This document shows, one piece after another, positions 26,317 to 39,745 of a DNA stretch of 64,000 nt. Origin of the DNA: Callaeas wilsoni (lineage: Eukaryota > Chordata > Aves > Passeriformes > Callaeidae); assembly GCA_013398955.1 (NCBI GenBank), contig VWPU01012103.1, forward strand, positions 31,906 to 95,905, read 5' to 3'. Numbering within the stretch: position 1 is the first letter of the stretch; each line of letters starts with the position of its first letter. The notes below the pieces were generated by a model, which made no database searches, was not told the origin of the DNA, and saw only the letters and a list, made by a program, of their open reading frames with translations. The translations under genes and the position numbers were made by a program.

Positions 26317-29300
26317 CAGAGACAGCACACCTGATGGTATTATCATGCCTGGTTCACCTAGCCCAGACAACACATTACCTAAACTGGCTCACTTTAAATG
26401 AAGGCACACATTTCTTACTGAATTGTTCCAAAATTCCTTTTACTTGCCTTTCATATATCCAGACAAATAATTTAAATATATTCCATACATATGCATGCGT
26501 TTCAGCTTCAAAATCTAACACACATTTTGTTGTATCATTGTTCCTAATGAGAATGAATTAAAACCCAACAGAGACCTGACCCAGAACCTTTCACTTCCCC
26601 TTAACTGTCAGTTTGACTTTCTGTAACACTGTGATCAACTGAATCCTAAGTGGGAGTTGACACTGTCTCAACTTTCTGCAAATGCAGGTAAAATGGAATG
26701 TGAACTGCCTGAAATTCAAAGCTGATGTAACCTGGTTCTGCACCATTACACATAATTGGTATCTTCAGCTTTGTACAGCTGCAATTTCATTTCTTTAATA
26801 GCATGGACTTTGATAAGAATCGTGTAGTGGACCTTATTTTTTTGTCGTTTCGGGTGAGGGTTTTTTCTCCTCTCCTTTTCTAGTATCACAGCTAAGTTCT
26901 TGCACAATGCAAAGTTCATTTCTGAAAGAAATCCTGTCATTGGTCTTTAATAGCAGGTTAATGGGCTGCGAAATCTCAAATTTTCAAGACCGATTTTGTT
27001 GCAAGAAGAAGTGTTCCTTATGTCTTTTCTCTGGACAGAATAGATCTCTTCCTGTAAAATACCTTAATACTCAGCAAACGAGAGGAATTGTATCACAAAT
27101 CATATCTAACAATGAGATTTTCTTTATTTTCCTCTGATATCAACAGCATTTTGGAAGAACTGCTGCCTCAGGTAGCATTTGTTATTCCTCTGTGAATCAA
27201 TAAAACTTTCTGCCATAGACTAGAGGATGTGCCTGCTGTGAACTTACAAATATTAGATGAAACGATTCACACACAACACATCATCTATAACTCCATAGTT
27301 TAACCCACTGTCATCTGCTACATGATTTCTTTCATTATTTGATGTATTTTCTCCATATTTGCCATTCCGGTCTGGGCTTTTCATGATGTATCCTCCATAT
27401 GTATGACACATGCATGTATGAGCAGTGTATATACCTATAACCCATACATGCATACATACACACATGTATATATATACACATATGCATATACAAATGTGCA
27501 TGTAATGCCTATATAAGCATATTTATAAAGTGAAACTCTAAGTGAGAAAATAATAAAGACCATGAATGAGGAAAACATTTCCCCTAATTTTTAACACATA
27601 CAGACTGCGGCCATTAATAACAGTGTGATACTGCATGCAGAGAACTTCAAAAGCATTTTAATGAATCATAAAGTGATTTTCCAAAATAAATGGTCTACAA
27701 ACTTTGCAGAACTTCAGCATGATTCCTCTAGGAAATGTTAAAATGGCAATTTAGGAAAAAAGCACAGAAGAATTTGCACAGCTAATTAATATCTGCATAT
27801 TCAATTGTTAGTCTTAGGAAACAGATTGCTTACATTTTTTTCTGAAACTTGGCAAGGTAACATCATTCTGTCTCTTCTGTGTTACTTTTTACTGATGTAA
27901 TATCAAGGCAGTCTATTCAAATTAGAGTAATTTCTAAACATAAATATATGCATGTCAGGATACCTTTCCAAAACACATTTCACTCAGACTGAACTTCATT
28001 TTTTTCTTTTATAAAGTATCTCTGTACCAAATGTGCCTGAAAGACTTCAAAGAAAACATGACAATATTTGAAAACAAAACAATAACTGTAGAAATTAAAA
28101 TGAACAAAATAATATTTACCAAGTGCCGCCCTCCCCACCCCCTGTGTCTGCCTACACCAAAACCAGAAGGTCACTATTTCAGGGATATAATAAAAATGCT
28201 CTTTAAAGACAGAATCTCTTTCAAAGGTTATTTGACTATTAAATATCACCAGTGTATCCTCCGAACCTACTCCACAAAGTCATTGATGCTGGGCAAATCC
28301 AAAAGTCAAGGTACTTGCCTTTCCCTACCCAGCTCACTCTTCTGTTCATACAGAGCACGTCCCTACCTGCTTTCCTGTCCCCACACTCTAAGTGTCCTGC
28401 AGTGCTTATGTGGGAATGCAGTTTTTCTCAAGTTCTCAGGCGGGCATTTAGTCCAGTTCGAGGCCTGTGTAAGTGTCCAGGTTCAAGAGTGAAGCCATGC
28501 ACTCAGTTACGGTGTCACTGTCAGTGGTTATGCTTCAGGGGACATAGAGACACCATGCTAACCACAGTCAGAGATGATAAACTCAGAATGATAAAATAAA
28601 TCCAGGATCTTTTACCCTGGCTTTCTAATTTTGAATCTCTAAGGTACGTTCAGGCCTTCTGGTCTTCAGGCTCTGCTCTTCAGCCTCAAGGTCAGAAAGA
28701 TTTTTTTATGGAGTTCAGACCTAAGAAGCCGTCTGTAGAGGAAAGTTTTATATCAAATGTTAGAAAAATGCAAAGCAGTGAGAATTGTGACTTTATCTTT
28801 GAATCATAAGTAACTTTTCTTTTCGCACTATTTATAAGTAAATTTCAAGCAACTGTCTATATTTTTTCTCATCAGAATCCGTTTCTTGTAAAGGCCTAAT
28901 ACATGAATAGAAACTATTTAGCAAAATAATTAAAGGACAAATATTCATCATCCTTTAGAGAAAAATAACCTGAGTTCTATTTCAACTTCAAATATAGCCC
29001 TCATTTTTGAAGTGCTAATTGACATATATACCATATTTTATTTCACATAACTGTTTACTAAAAATAGCATTGGATATGTATTTATTAGTGGCATACTTAT
29101 TAAGCAGTAATATTAAAAATATTGTTAGGGTATCAAAAAACTTTGAAGAGTTGCCATTCTTTAATATACGTGATTTCATGAGAGAAGATTATTCACCTAA
29201 TACATTTTGGAAATGTTAGAATCTCACCAGATTACACACCACATATGAAAATGCCCCTCTAGGATTGCTTGGGACTTGTGAATTCACTGCCACTCACTTT

Positions 29301-30299
29301 TACTAGGTGTAGGATGAAAAAAACTTTGGAAATTGTCAATATTTATATATTTAGATTTATATATTCTGGCATTTCCTGCATGACAGTGAGATCAATTCAA
29401 GAGAGAGAAATGGAAGTGTTAACATTTTTCAGTTGGAAAATTTTCTGCTGACATCAATTAAGATTTCTTAAACTCACAAAATTTGATAGCATTAAATACT
29501 TAATTCAATATTTTCATTCAAGAAGATTTTGAGCAGACAAGCATAAAGACAGTTTTACTTCAGTTATTTGATATCTATAACTAGGAGTAAGGTGTCCTAA
29601 GAAAGAACTGTCTTCTTTACTAGCATCTGGTTTTTTTCAGCAAATATTTTTATAGTTCTTCAGATGTAGCAAGTTTCTAGTTATGGTTCTCCCTGCAGGC
29701 CTTTAAATATTGTTCCCTAAATATTCACAAGTGCAATTGTCTTCTGGAAACCCCATTCATAATGTTTACCCAAACTAATTTTAGGAGTCTAATTTAACAG
29801 GTGATTCAGAGTCAAGATTAACTCAAGTGTTCTGAGTCCTCTCTAGACTCAGCTCTTTCTTGTCAATGATTATAGGTTTATAAGCCTCTATAGAATAAAC
29901 ACATAGAGTGAGCAGACAGCTGTCTGTGCGGAACATATACATACTCCCCAATATGATGAATATATTACTGTTACAGGTGCCATAGAGATGTCAGCTCAGA
30001 TACTGGACAATGCTACTCCAGTGTTACAGCCCAAGTGACGTGGCTATAGCATGAGCAGGGAATAGATATGTGCCTGTGGACAGTCATTAGAGCTCACTGA
30101 CTTCGGTTATCAACAGTACTCACTGCTGTTTTCCATAATTTATTCTTTAAAATGTTATGTGAATATATTAGAGAGCACCTAGAAAGTTAAAATTTTCTGA
30201 GGACCAAAAAATCTAGTGAGGAAATATAATGGGAGTGTTCCCCATATGACAATATTTTAGAATCTTAAACTGATGCCAAAATCTTCTAATTAGCAAGTT
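26317..30299. other. Non-coding DNA, no gene seen
   Basis: The area 28120-28560 is GC-richer and holds one of the longest unexplained frames (28031-28492, 153 codons, + strand), but its translation has no domain or targeting signal that I recognise and it lacks splice context. A stretch at 27600-27770 with ATTAATAA and TTTAATGAATCA words could be a conserved non-coding element, though this is speculative. The rest is AT-rich. Confidence 0.6.
27443..27491. repeat. Alternating TACA/TA microsatellite
   Basis: Imperfect CATACATGCATACA and TATATATATACACATATG units form a purine-pyrimidine alternating tract. The cysteine- and tyrosine-rich minus-strand frame nearby is an artefact of this repeat. 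Confidence 0.85.
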
Positions 30300-31500
30300 T
30301 TAAATTGGATAAATATATAGAAAAGAATTAAATGTAGTGAGAAAAAGAGTTAGGATTTAACACACAGAAAAAAAAAATGTAGTTTCAGTTAAATAGAGCA
30401 GGGAATTAAGGAAATGCAATCTGATAGCAAAGGAGATACAAAGAATGGCACACAGAAGAAGATGATGAAAGAATTTAAAATTGGTCTATAAAGCTGACAA
30501 AGGAAGATGAGATGTATCAATACAACAGAGGCCTTCTGGAAGGAACAAGGTGGGAAGTGGGGCTTAAAGACAAATAAGCAGTGATGTGGAGAGTTGAGGG
30601 GCTAACTATCTTGCAAACCAAGACACAAGCCAACACAGAGATAACAGAAATAACCTGAAACATCTAGACTCTTTGGATATCCACTTCTGAAGATAAAAAA
30701 AGGCTGATAAACACCTGAGGTGTCTGACAGTATTAAGTCTCTGACATTAAAAAGATAATATTTTGGACAGAAGACAAGTTAGGTGGCACAAAACTGAAGG
30801 AGGCATACGGAAAGATTTGTGCAACCAGAACAGGAGAAAAATGTGGAAAGAAAAGACAGTACAGATTTCTAGAGAATAATGCATAAAGGAGGGAAGAACT
30901 ACCAACATGAAAGCTGGTTATGGTATACTTGTCTAAGATGCGTGTATTTTCCTACTTTTAAACTGCAAACAAGTCATGTTCTTGAATAATTTAGAGAGTC
31001 AGAAATTTAACTGACAATCTGGTCACTAAGGAAAACATGGACTGGCACATAGTGTAGAATTTTTGGGCTGCTATAATAAATAAAGGATTCCAGAGAAAGA
31101 TTAAGAAATACAGGTATGAATGGAGCAGTGGAGAAAACGTTGGAAGAGTGGGAGGTGAACAAATAGGATAATTAACAGGGAAGGATGCAGGTAGTGTGGT
31201 GAAGATGTAGAAAACATTAGTTTTATGGGAATTATTGCAGGAGTAGAAAGATGCAATGATAGATGTGTTTTTCAAATTAGTTTGGAATTCAAGATAATTT
31301 AAATTTTAAAAATTAAAAAAATAAATTAAAGACCAAGTTCAGATATAAACCTACAGTGCTGGGAAAGACAGACAAGGAGAAAGAAGAAGGGTAATCTCTC
31401 TGATAAGCAGAGGGGAAGGGGAGTGGGAAAAAAAAATATGTGGGGGTCTTAAATTCATGAAGGAAAGGGAGGGAGATAGAAACCAATCACTTTAATAGGG
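30300..31500. other. Purine-rich (A+G on + strand) asymmetric block
   Basis: For about 1.2 kb the + strand is strongly enriched in A and G, with few C or T runs, most extreme at 31375-31480. The asymmetry is clearly different from flanking DNA. It could be a decayed retroelement, since LINE and LTR sense strands are often A/G rich, or a replication- or transcription-linked composition bias. I recognise no family. No open frame of note occurs on the + strand. Confidence 0.45.
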
Positions 31501-33499
31501 ATGAAGTTACATGTCTAATCCAAATGAGCCGTGAATCCATTTGCTTAATGGAAAAATGTGTCCACAAAGTCTTCATTGAAGCCGGTCATGAATAATCAAT
31601 GTATTATGTACATGTTTCCATTAGTAGAGACTGATGATCTGCAGTGTGCTGGTGGTGTGGATCACTGATGTCTTGACCAAGTAATTATTGCCAGAAAAGT
31701 CAGAGTTATATGAGTGATAGAAATATATGTATAAATGAAATACATAAGTAAAATGGAAATCACAGTGCTTTTTTCCTTCCCTGGCTTGGTGCTAAGTGTA
31801 AGAGTCACCAAAAAATAGACAGCAAAGGACTTTCAGAGAAACATTCAGTCGTGTTTATTTGGAGCCCTGTGCTTTTTCTTCTTTGATCCCTAGAATCAGA
31901 GGGATTGCAAGAATAACAAAGAAACACTGGAGGAGTGATTTTATTAATCTAGTCCTCTCCTCAGAGGATCAGAACAACCATTGGATTAGGAGGATTAATT
32001 TAATCAGTGCAGAGAAAGTCACAATCTCTGTTTTGAAAAAAACATCTATAGAGCATAGTGTCAGATAGCTTATGCAGTAAAAAAATGGGACTGCTGATTT
32101 CACCATATATTCTACTGTGCTACAAAATTCCATATTTTTCACATCTATTAAGATTTACTGTACTGAATTCAGAGCACTTGATGGCCTATGACCATTGCAT
32201 TTGTTCTGTATCCTTTAGGAATTTTATAATTGCATGAAAATTAGGGAGACATATAAATAACTCTAAGAAATGCTAAGGCTTTTTTACACAAATTGTGTCC
32301 TTGTAACCATGGTTTTCCAGCAAGGAAACTAACGGGAGTTTTTTTAATCTTCTTGGGGAAGCAAATTTATATAGGGATACTCCTGCAGAACTCACAACTC
32401 CTCCTAAGGCCCAGATCAGAAACCAGTGTGTGGTCTCACTCTAAAGACATACATGGGTGCAGGGAATCAGTGTCACTCAGGGAATATCTGTTCAGCCACA
32501 TTCTCTTCCTACAGCTAGAGCATCATCAGAGGAAACTATCTATAGCAAAGGATTTGCAACCAGATTGTGATAACAGATGATCTACTGCTCCTGCCTCCGG
32601 CCTGCTATTGAATTCCAGCTGACCCAAAACATTCAGGAAATCTCCAGTACAGATGGGCTCCAGTAGCAACTGGATGTCTTCATAAATGCTCCACATTCAT
32701 TTAATCCTTCATGGATGGCAAAGTCCCTTGCTCAGTTCAACTCAAGCAGTAACATTTTATTGGCATGACAAGATCTGCCAAAGTATAAATGAAAGACATA
32801 ACATCCTCAGGGTGCCCACAGAAGATAAAAAGGACCTATACTCAGTGTTTCTACTCCTTTCTGTAAGTCCAAGACAGGCAGTAGTTATTTGGGCCAGCTT
32901 AGCGATAATAATTTGAAAATTACTTCTTCAGGAAGATGCAGCATCACATTCTTCTAAGTTACCAGATGCCAAATACAGTTCAATGATTCTTTCTGTGTGT
33001 TTATCCCAGCAACCTTATTTTTTTCTCTCTTTTAAAAGAAAAATATGCAAGGATCTTAATTATATAAAACTCTTTACTTATGAAAGCAAGGACCATTAAG
33101 GAATGAATACATGTTATTTATCTTGTTTTTCCTAGCAGGTTAGGGCACTAACCAAAGATTTTGGGCCATGTATTCCAAAAAGTGAAGTAAAGGCTTTTCC
33201 CAGCTCTGTGAATCTTAGACTATCAAAAAAGTCATACTTAACAATTATGAGATGTGAAAATATACCTCAGTCTTTTTGCTTGCCATTTTTGTTTTAATCT
33301 TTTGTGACAGAGTATTGACACCTTTTGTCACAACTAAAAAATATAAACTAAGAAGAGAAGTAGAGAAGGTTAGTCATAATAAAAAATTGTAGTAGTTTGT
33401 ACTATTATAAATATCCTCCACGTGGCAAATAAAATTATTAAGCTAAAAGACCAAACGTGTATATGAATCCGGGAAATTTTCTCTAAAATGGAAAAATTA
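31501..33499. other. AT-rich non-coding DNA, no gene seen
   Basis: Frames reach at most 95 codons (32293-32580, + strand) without recognisable features. A weak tRNA/MIR-like word run near 33137-33175 was considered and rejected. Nothing else is supported. Confidence 0.65.
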
Positions 33500-34640
33500 A
33501 ATAATTTTATACTTCTCCATCTTTCTTATGTCACCCATTTTGAGACTGCTGGTCATTCTCAGTCTCTGGATCGTTTTCTAATGAATCAATGTCTTCTGGG
33601 AATTAGTAAGGTTTCAGTTACTCCAGCAGATTCAGAACAAGCTATTCCACCTGTCTCATGGATTATAACTTTGTTAAAGTCAGAATTTGTGTTCTCGTTT
33701 TTCACCTCCAGTTCGTGTCTGGCAGTCTGCCCTCTCTTCCAGCTCTTCCCCACTCAGGTTCATTTAGTTCATTACTCTTGCCTAAGGTGGAAGAACTTGC
33801 ACCTGCCTTCAGTGGAGTGAAACCTGTCTGTCACAGTCACTTCGAGTTTGAAATCTGTTCTCCAATCTGCTTACGGCCAGACGGAGCCTGGTGCTCTGCA
33901 TAGATGTCATTAGCAAGCTCTTCATACCATTTTCCAGGCTGTTAGTGGAATACTGTGTTGTTCAGGACCTACTGGACCTAAACAGATATATTCACTACAT
34001 CCTTCTCTTTTAAGAGTCACTCCTTGATAATCATGCTCTTAATACAGATTTCCACTCAGTTTTGTGTTTCTGTTATCTAATCCATGTTTTCACAGTCAGA
34101 TTGTAAATTGTGTTGTACAGCAGTGCCAAAGTCTTACCAAACTCTCTCTATTTATATTCACTGCTCCTCCTCTATCTTCACGGCCTGTTACCTTCTTCTG
34201 CAAGAAAAGTACAGAGGCTTGACATGATTTAGTCTTTAAAATTTGATTTTAGATGTTACTTGCTGTCTTTTCATCTGAGCACTTTCCCCCCTCCCTGGTT
34301 TCTGAAGAATTACAATTAAGCTGCCTAGGTCTTTAATATCCTGGCCTTTCCTTGTCTCCATCTTTAAGGTAAGACTGTATTTTGCCTTTTATTTTCTTTT
34401 CCTCCAGAACCTCATTCTTTGTCCAGGTACTCTGAGAGTGAATTTCCTTGATACCAAACAATTTAAAAAATTTTTTACTTTTTCAGTTGCACCCAACATC
34501 ATCACATTTTTTCAGAGATATTTATAAGTGTGTGCAATTCCATGCTTGCCTTTTTTTCCCCCCTCTCTTTGGAGTCCGTAGTATATTTATTCCTTGCAGA
34601 TCAAGTTCTGTCTATAGCACTGTAAACAAAAATTAGGGCC
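33500..34640. other. Pyrimidine-rich (C+T on + strand) asymmetric block
   Basis: This is the mirror of the 30.3-31.5 kb block: the + strand is enriched in C and T, with repeated CTTCC, TCTCT and TTTTC words. A 110-codon frame (33488-33820) and an overlapping 81-codon frame reflect the low frequency of A-rich stop codons here and show no domain. A degraded repeat lying on the minus strand is possible, but I could not match the block to the reverse complement of the purine-rich block by eye. Confidence 0.4.
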
Positions 34641-37600
34641 ACTCTTCACTACATCAAGGTTGATCTCAGTTCCATAGGACAGGAAGAGAGGCAAAGCTTG
34701 AATGCATACTTTAAAAATTACTCATATACAGACTCGAGAGAAATAATTTAATACTCCATAATATTTTTTTTTTAAATTGTAATTGTTATAACATGCAAAA
34801 ATTTGCTTTATTAATGGCACTGGCAAAACTTCTGTCAAGACTATAAAAACTTTTTCATTCTTATATGCTCTTACTTTATTGGCTTGCTAAAAGTCAGCTG
34901 CTCAAGATTAAATTTGGTGGTTTTCTTTCATTTTGCCCAAAACAGTCACAGTAGTCCTAATTGCAACATAGGGAAGTATAATTTATTTAGCCATGTAAAA
35001 ACATTCTAGCAAATTTTTCTTCCAATGACACAATCAATCTTGAAATTTGGACAGTTGCGTTTTTGTGACATGGGTATATTTTTTGCCATTCCTCTGAAAA
35101 TATCTCCTGTTTACGAATTGGTATGTCAGCATTCTCATATGCTCAGTAGATATTAATTTGTTTTTTTGGCTTTCCATTGATTTTTCTCAAATATTTCCTC
35201 TTCACTGGAACATGCACAAAACTCTGAATCCCTGTAGGTGACTGGTCATGTTCTATTGCAAGTCCTAAAAGTGCTCATCTGACTTGATAATTCTTTATAA
35301 TAGCAGAGATATTAGGAAAGCTGCTTCTTATTCTAGACTTCAAACGGAAAGTACTTTTTATCTTGCATTTTTGCTCAAAATTTGAGTGGATGCACAGTCC
35401 TGAAACAATTTTTGTTTAGCAATTCCTTTTAGCTGCTATACTTTTCCTATAGGTACGTGCCTATACAGTGGTTCCTTACCGTCTCTTCTGTTTAATCATA
35501 CCTAGAGAATTTTGCACATACTCCTTTTGGATAATTTTGCATTTTTAATTCACATATCATCTTCTTTAGAACAAGAACTACAACTAGTAGAGCTGCTATT
35601 TTTCATTGTGTCTCTTCAAAGACCATGAAAGAAGTCAAAGAGGTTTAGTTTAGATACAAAAAGCCATAGCCTTGTTTAGACTGCAACTAAGTGTCTCATT
35701 CCCTGAGGGGCTAGCTACGAAAAAAAAAATGAAGCAAACATTTTAATCTGATAGAGAAAGGCATATAGAAATGAGATAGTAGAAGTATTTATTGGCTCTA
35801 TTTAACATAAATTAAAATTTCACTTACCGGTGGTAGACCTTACTCCCATGAAAAAAGCTTCAATTTTGGAGAGGTCAGAGGGGGAACCAGTATCAAACAG
35901 CTTTAACAGTGAGACCCTTATTTTTCTGAATGTGCCACAGATTTGAGGTATTTTGTTCTAATAACGCCACCATATTTATTATTAAAATTTTGAAGGCATG
36001 GTAAGGTTATGCATTTCTTTGAAGAACCATTAAGAGTTGGGAGTTCTTTTCCAGCACTTTAGAATGCTTTAGACCTATCACATTTCATGCAGCCAAATGT
36101 GTTAGTGATAAAATATAGTCAGGACCCAAATGAATAAATGAATAATTGCTTTTGCAGAATAAAAGTAGTTTCTGACTCTACAGACATTGGCTTTGATAAA
36201 TACAGCTGCCACCAAGGATAAAGCTGATATCGCCTTTCAATGTGTGGCCTTATTAAATAGAGATCTTGCTACAGGTCTTACTATAGCATGTGGGACATAT
36301 TTGATTAGTTACTATAATCACTCAGGGTGCATTGGTTTTCTTTTCTTTAGAGGTATGGGCTGGGAGCTATTTTTTTCACAATAACCTACTGATTTCAAAT
36401 TGCTATTTGACATACATTGTTCATTAACATTTCATATCTTCATTGATAAGGGAGATAAATACCTCCCTCGGCTAGTAATTGCCTATAGAGTTTAATGCCT
36501 TCAGATGAAAGAATCCAATACACTGAGCAGATTAGAAGTTCTTTTAAAGATTTGGGATTAGTAGGGCTCCATAAATGATCTGAACCTAAGGTTAGTTCTA
36601 CAAAGGGGCTTCATGCTAGTCTTCGCAATGTAAGCCTCTGGGTTTCTGGCACCAAAGGTTGCATCCAGACTCTGCATTAAATGCTTTTGTTACTTTAGTG
36701 ATGCCTGAAGAAAGTTTGGTGCTTTACACTAGAAATCATAAGAACCAGAACAGCTCACTAAAAGCTCCTGAAAGCTGGCAAGTGAAAAAGGCTGTAAATG
36801 AGTATCTGGTTGCACTACCCAAGGCAAAGGAGGACTTTCTTCATGACGTTTTTGGCCCTAGCCCAAAACCTTCCACAGTGAACTTCCTTCGTCACTTCTT
36901 TTACAGTTGGGGAAGTAGGGTGTGACTGCTCCTTTCATACAGTTGACGACTGGATAGCACCAACAAATACCCTGAACACAGGAGGCTTGAATTTGATGTC
37001 CCGCTCTGCCTGTGAATTTTCAAACATGCTTTCTCCATCTTCCTGAAAATTGTTCTAGTTGCCAGGCCATTAGACTCGGATGGCTTATGAAGGCACTACA
37101 TTCTGTGTACTACATGACCTGGTAAAGATCAGAAAGCACTGCAGAAAAAAAGGCCACAGAAGTGGTCAGTGTACATCTCGCAGGACTAGGACAGTTGTAT
37201 AACAGCTGAGGTCCAACTACCTACCAGAATAGGTGATACTACCAGTAAATTTAGCAAACATCGTAAATATTTGTTTGTTATGGGAGAAGGTTGCAAGGAC
37301 ATCAGCTACTGCAGTAGTTCTCTCATCAACAAGAGGGAATGCTGTCTCTTGTTTAGCAAAGAGATAGCCAACTAGTCTGCTGTGCTATTTATATGCCTGT
37401 TTTCCTCTTTTTTCACTCTCTTCAACACCTTACTGTTTCATTAAGCCAGTTGATTCATCATTTGAGAGTGGAAAAGTACAGCTCGCTGAGCACCCAGACA
37501 GTTTAATTTAATTTTCTCAGGTTTTTAGATGGGGGCTCAATTTGATGTGACCCCTAGAAATTGAACCCAGCCCTTGTTGTTGCTAATCAAATCCTGGCAG

Positions 37601-37755
37601 TCTGTTACATCAGCTAGAAGAATTTCGAATTGTACTAGCATTAGTTTGTTAGAAAAGTTTATTTTGTTAGAGCTGACATCCTAATGAACCTTTCTTTTAT
37701 CCATTTCAGCAGATAGAAAGTTTGATCCTGGATATAAAAAACTTTGTCGTGAGTA

Positions 37756-37825
37756 ACAAAAAAAATTACTCTATTTCTTTATTTACTTAAAACAAAAAAA
37801 AAATTACTTCTTTATTTACTTATAA
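37756..37825. repeat. Approx. 35-bp tandem duplication, A-rich
   Basis: Two adjacent units share the pattern AC-A(8-10)-TTACT followed by TTTCTTTATTTACTTA or a shorter form; the second unit lost a few bases. This is a tandem duplication in low-complexity sequence. Confidence 0.75.
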
Positions 37826-37925
37826 TAAAGTAGTTTCAGTACAATCAGGACAAAAGTTGGAACATCTGACTTTCAGACTTTAGGGGTTTGTCTGCACTTT
37901 CTAGGGTTTTTTGGGTTTTTTTTGT

Positions 37926-37948
37926 TTGGTTGGTTGGTTGGTTGGTTT
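37926..37948. repeat. (TTGG)n microsatellite
   Basis: Five consecutive TTGG units, flanked on both sides by T-rich and G-rich runs. A simple tetranucleotide repeat. Confidence 0.95.
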
Positions 37949-38774
37949 TCTGGGGTTTTTTTGTTATTTTGAATTTTGTCTATTTAGTGCTATTTTGCAC
38001 CTGAAAAATTAGATATACCTTTTTTCTCTTATCCAGGTGTGGTTATCAATTTCTGTGTGGAAGAGCCTTCATCTTCAGTTCAATCATTTGGATAGAAACG
38101 TGATGAGTTATCCCTTATGACTTTGTTTCTGTATTCTGCTGCATTCATCAAGGTATACATAATTTTGACTCCAACAACTGCAAAGTATAGATTTTATATG
38201 AAAGTAAGGTTCAGGTCTCTAGCAGCACAGAACTTGAGCTGAAAATGAAAACAAGTTGATACCCAATTAAAAAGCTGTATGCTTCAAACAGAGATAAAAT
38301 TTACTTTCAAATGTATATATTTGATGCATGGATTTGATATTTCACAAAGTCACAGATATTATTTATGCTATGGATGAGCATTTATCATATAATATTTCTT
38401 GAAATATTTGTTATTGATTTTAATGATGTTTAACTTTATGGACAGAGTCAATATAACATCCATTAATCTTCAAGTAGAAGTCTGGGAAATTAAAAATTTT
38501 GCTCTGCATTTCCAAATGGTTTTCTGTTCTTTCACCTTTTCTCAACTGGCAAAATGTACTTTAAGGATTTTATTTTTCTCTGAACTGTGAATCTGATGCC
38601 CAAGGCAAGAACCAACAAATGTGTGGTCAAATCCAGTCTAGCAAGTCTTATTTTCTTTGATAATGGCAACTTTGATCTTCCCAAGAAACCTATTCGGGGA
38701 AATGTTCCATGAAATTCTCACTGGTGCTTAAATTGATTAAGCCAAAAACAGAAACAGAAAAATTCTTTGCATTG

Positions 38775-39470
38775 TCAAGATGCTCAAGGTGAGACAGCAA
38801 TGTACATTTGCAGCCCAGAAGGGCAAACATACACTGGGCTGCATCAAAAGAAGTGTGGCCAGCAGGTCAAAGGGACATGAATTCTCCCCCTCTATGCTGT
38901 TCTCATGAGAGCACAGCCAGAGTGTTGCACCCAGGTCTGGGGTCCTCAGCACAAGAAGGACACAGATCTGTTGGAGGGAGTCCAGAGGAGGGCCAAAAAG
39001 GTGATCAGAGGGCTGGAGCACCTCTCCTATGAACACAAGCTGAAAGCTGGGGTTCAATCTGGAGAAAAGAAGGCTGAAGGGACACCTTATAGCAGACTTC
39101 CAGTACATAAAGGCAGCCTACAAGGAAGCTGGAGAGGGACTTTTAATGAGGGAATTTTGACAAGAGCCTGTAGTGATAGGACAAAGGGGATTCAGCATTA
39201 AACTGAAAAAGGGTAGGTTTAGGTTAGATTTTAGGAAGAAATTCTTCACTATTGGGGTGGTGAGACACTGGAAAAGGATGCCCAGTGAGGTTGTGGATGC
39301 CCCATCCCTGGAAATATTCAAGGCCAGATTTGATGGTGTCCTGAGCATCACATTTATGGTCAGGTGGAAGGTGTCCCCATCCATGGCAGAGGGGCTGGGA
39401 CTAGATGATCTTTAAGGTCCTTTCCAACCCAAACCATTCTATAATTCTATGGTTCTAAGATTTTATGATT
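38775..39470 (+). mobile_element. 5'-truncated CR1 LINE with ORF2 C-terminus and 3' UTR
   Basis: This is the clearest + strand CR1 in the window, about 700 bases. The ORF2 part contains the fragment QVWGPQHKKDTDLLEGVQ, then RGLEHLSYEHKL, against the family pattern Q-F-W-G-P-Q-H-K-K-D-x-x-L-L-E-x-V-Q-R-R-A. The frame is interrupted just upstream, where the 'PLYSALVRPHLEYC' counterpart lies in another frame, and again after EHKL. The 3' UTR is recognisable from TAGGTTTAGGTTAGATTTTA to GATGATCTTTAAGGTCC, and the copy ends with decayed octamer units (ATTCTATG-like) at 39436-39470. Divergence is moderate; it is inactive. A SINE with a CR1-like tail lies about 280 bases downstream in the same orientation. 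Confidence 0.95.
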
Positions 39471-39745
39471 GATTTACAATTTCCAGGCCTGAGAATTATA
39501 AATCAGTCTTTGTTTAAAGGTGACTAGATGCAGCATAAGTTCTATGGAGAAAATATACAACCACGATTTACTACAGGCTTTACTTGAACTCAAATCAGCA
39601 GCTCTTTGAATGGAAGAGTCATATTACTGCTTTATGAACAGTGCATTCTATTCATGTACTTTTTCTTCTCAAAACAATTTCTGATATTGTACTAACTTAA
39701 AATTAAATGCAAACAATACAAATATCTTCATCTACTAAAGAAATA
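39471..39745. other. AT-rich spacer between CR1 and SINE
   Basis: Unremarkable AT-rich sequence separating the CR1 3' end from the SINE; no gene or repeat is recognised. Confidence 0.7.

Larger units (their letters stand above)
34641..38774. other. AT-rich non-coding DNA, no gene seen
   Basis: No supported gene. A frame at 36659-36925 (+, 88 codons) has a balanced, protein-like composition, but no family that I know and no convincing splice sites. Two small simple repeats at 37756-37825 and 37926-37948 are listed separately. Confidence 0.6.

Noticed and set aside
27253..27501. 82-codon Cys/Tyr/Met-rich minus-strand frame
   Set aside because: It is an artefact of the TACA/TA microsatellite.
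33137..33240. GGTTAGGGCACTAACC run resembling a tRNA-derived SINE or MIR head
   Set aside because: Only the first 20 or so bases fit; no B box or family tail follows, and the words are partly a self-palindrome.
38737..39108. 123-codon minus-strand frame inside the 38.8 kb CR1
   Set aside because: It is the antisense of CR1 ORF2 and has no independent support.
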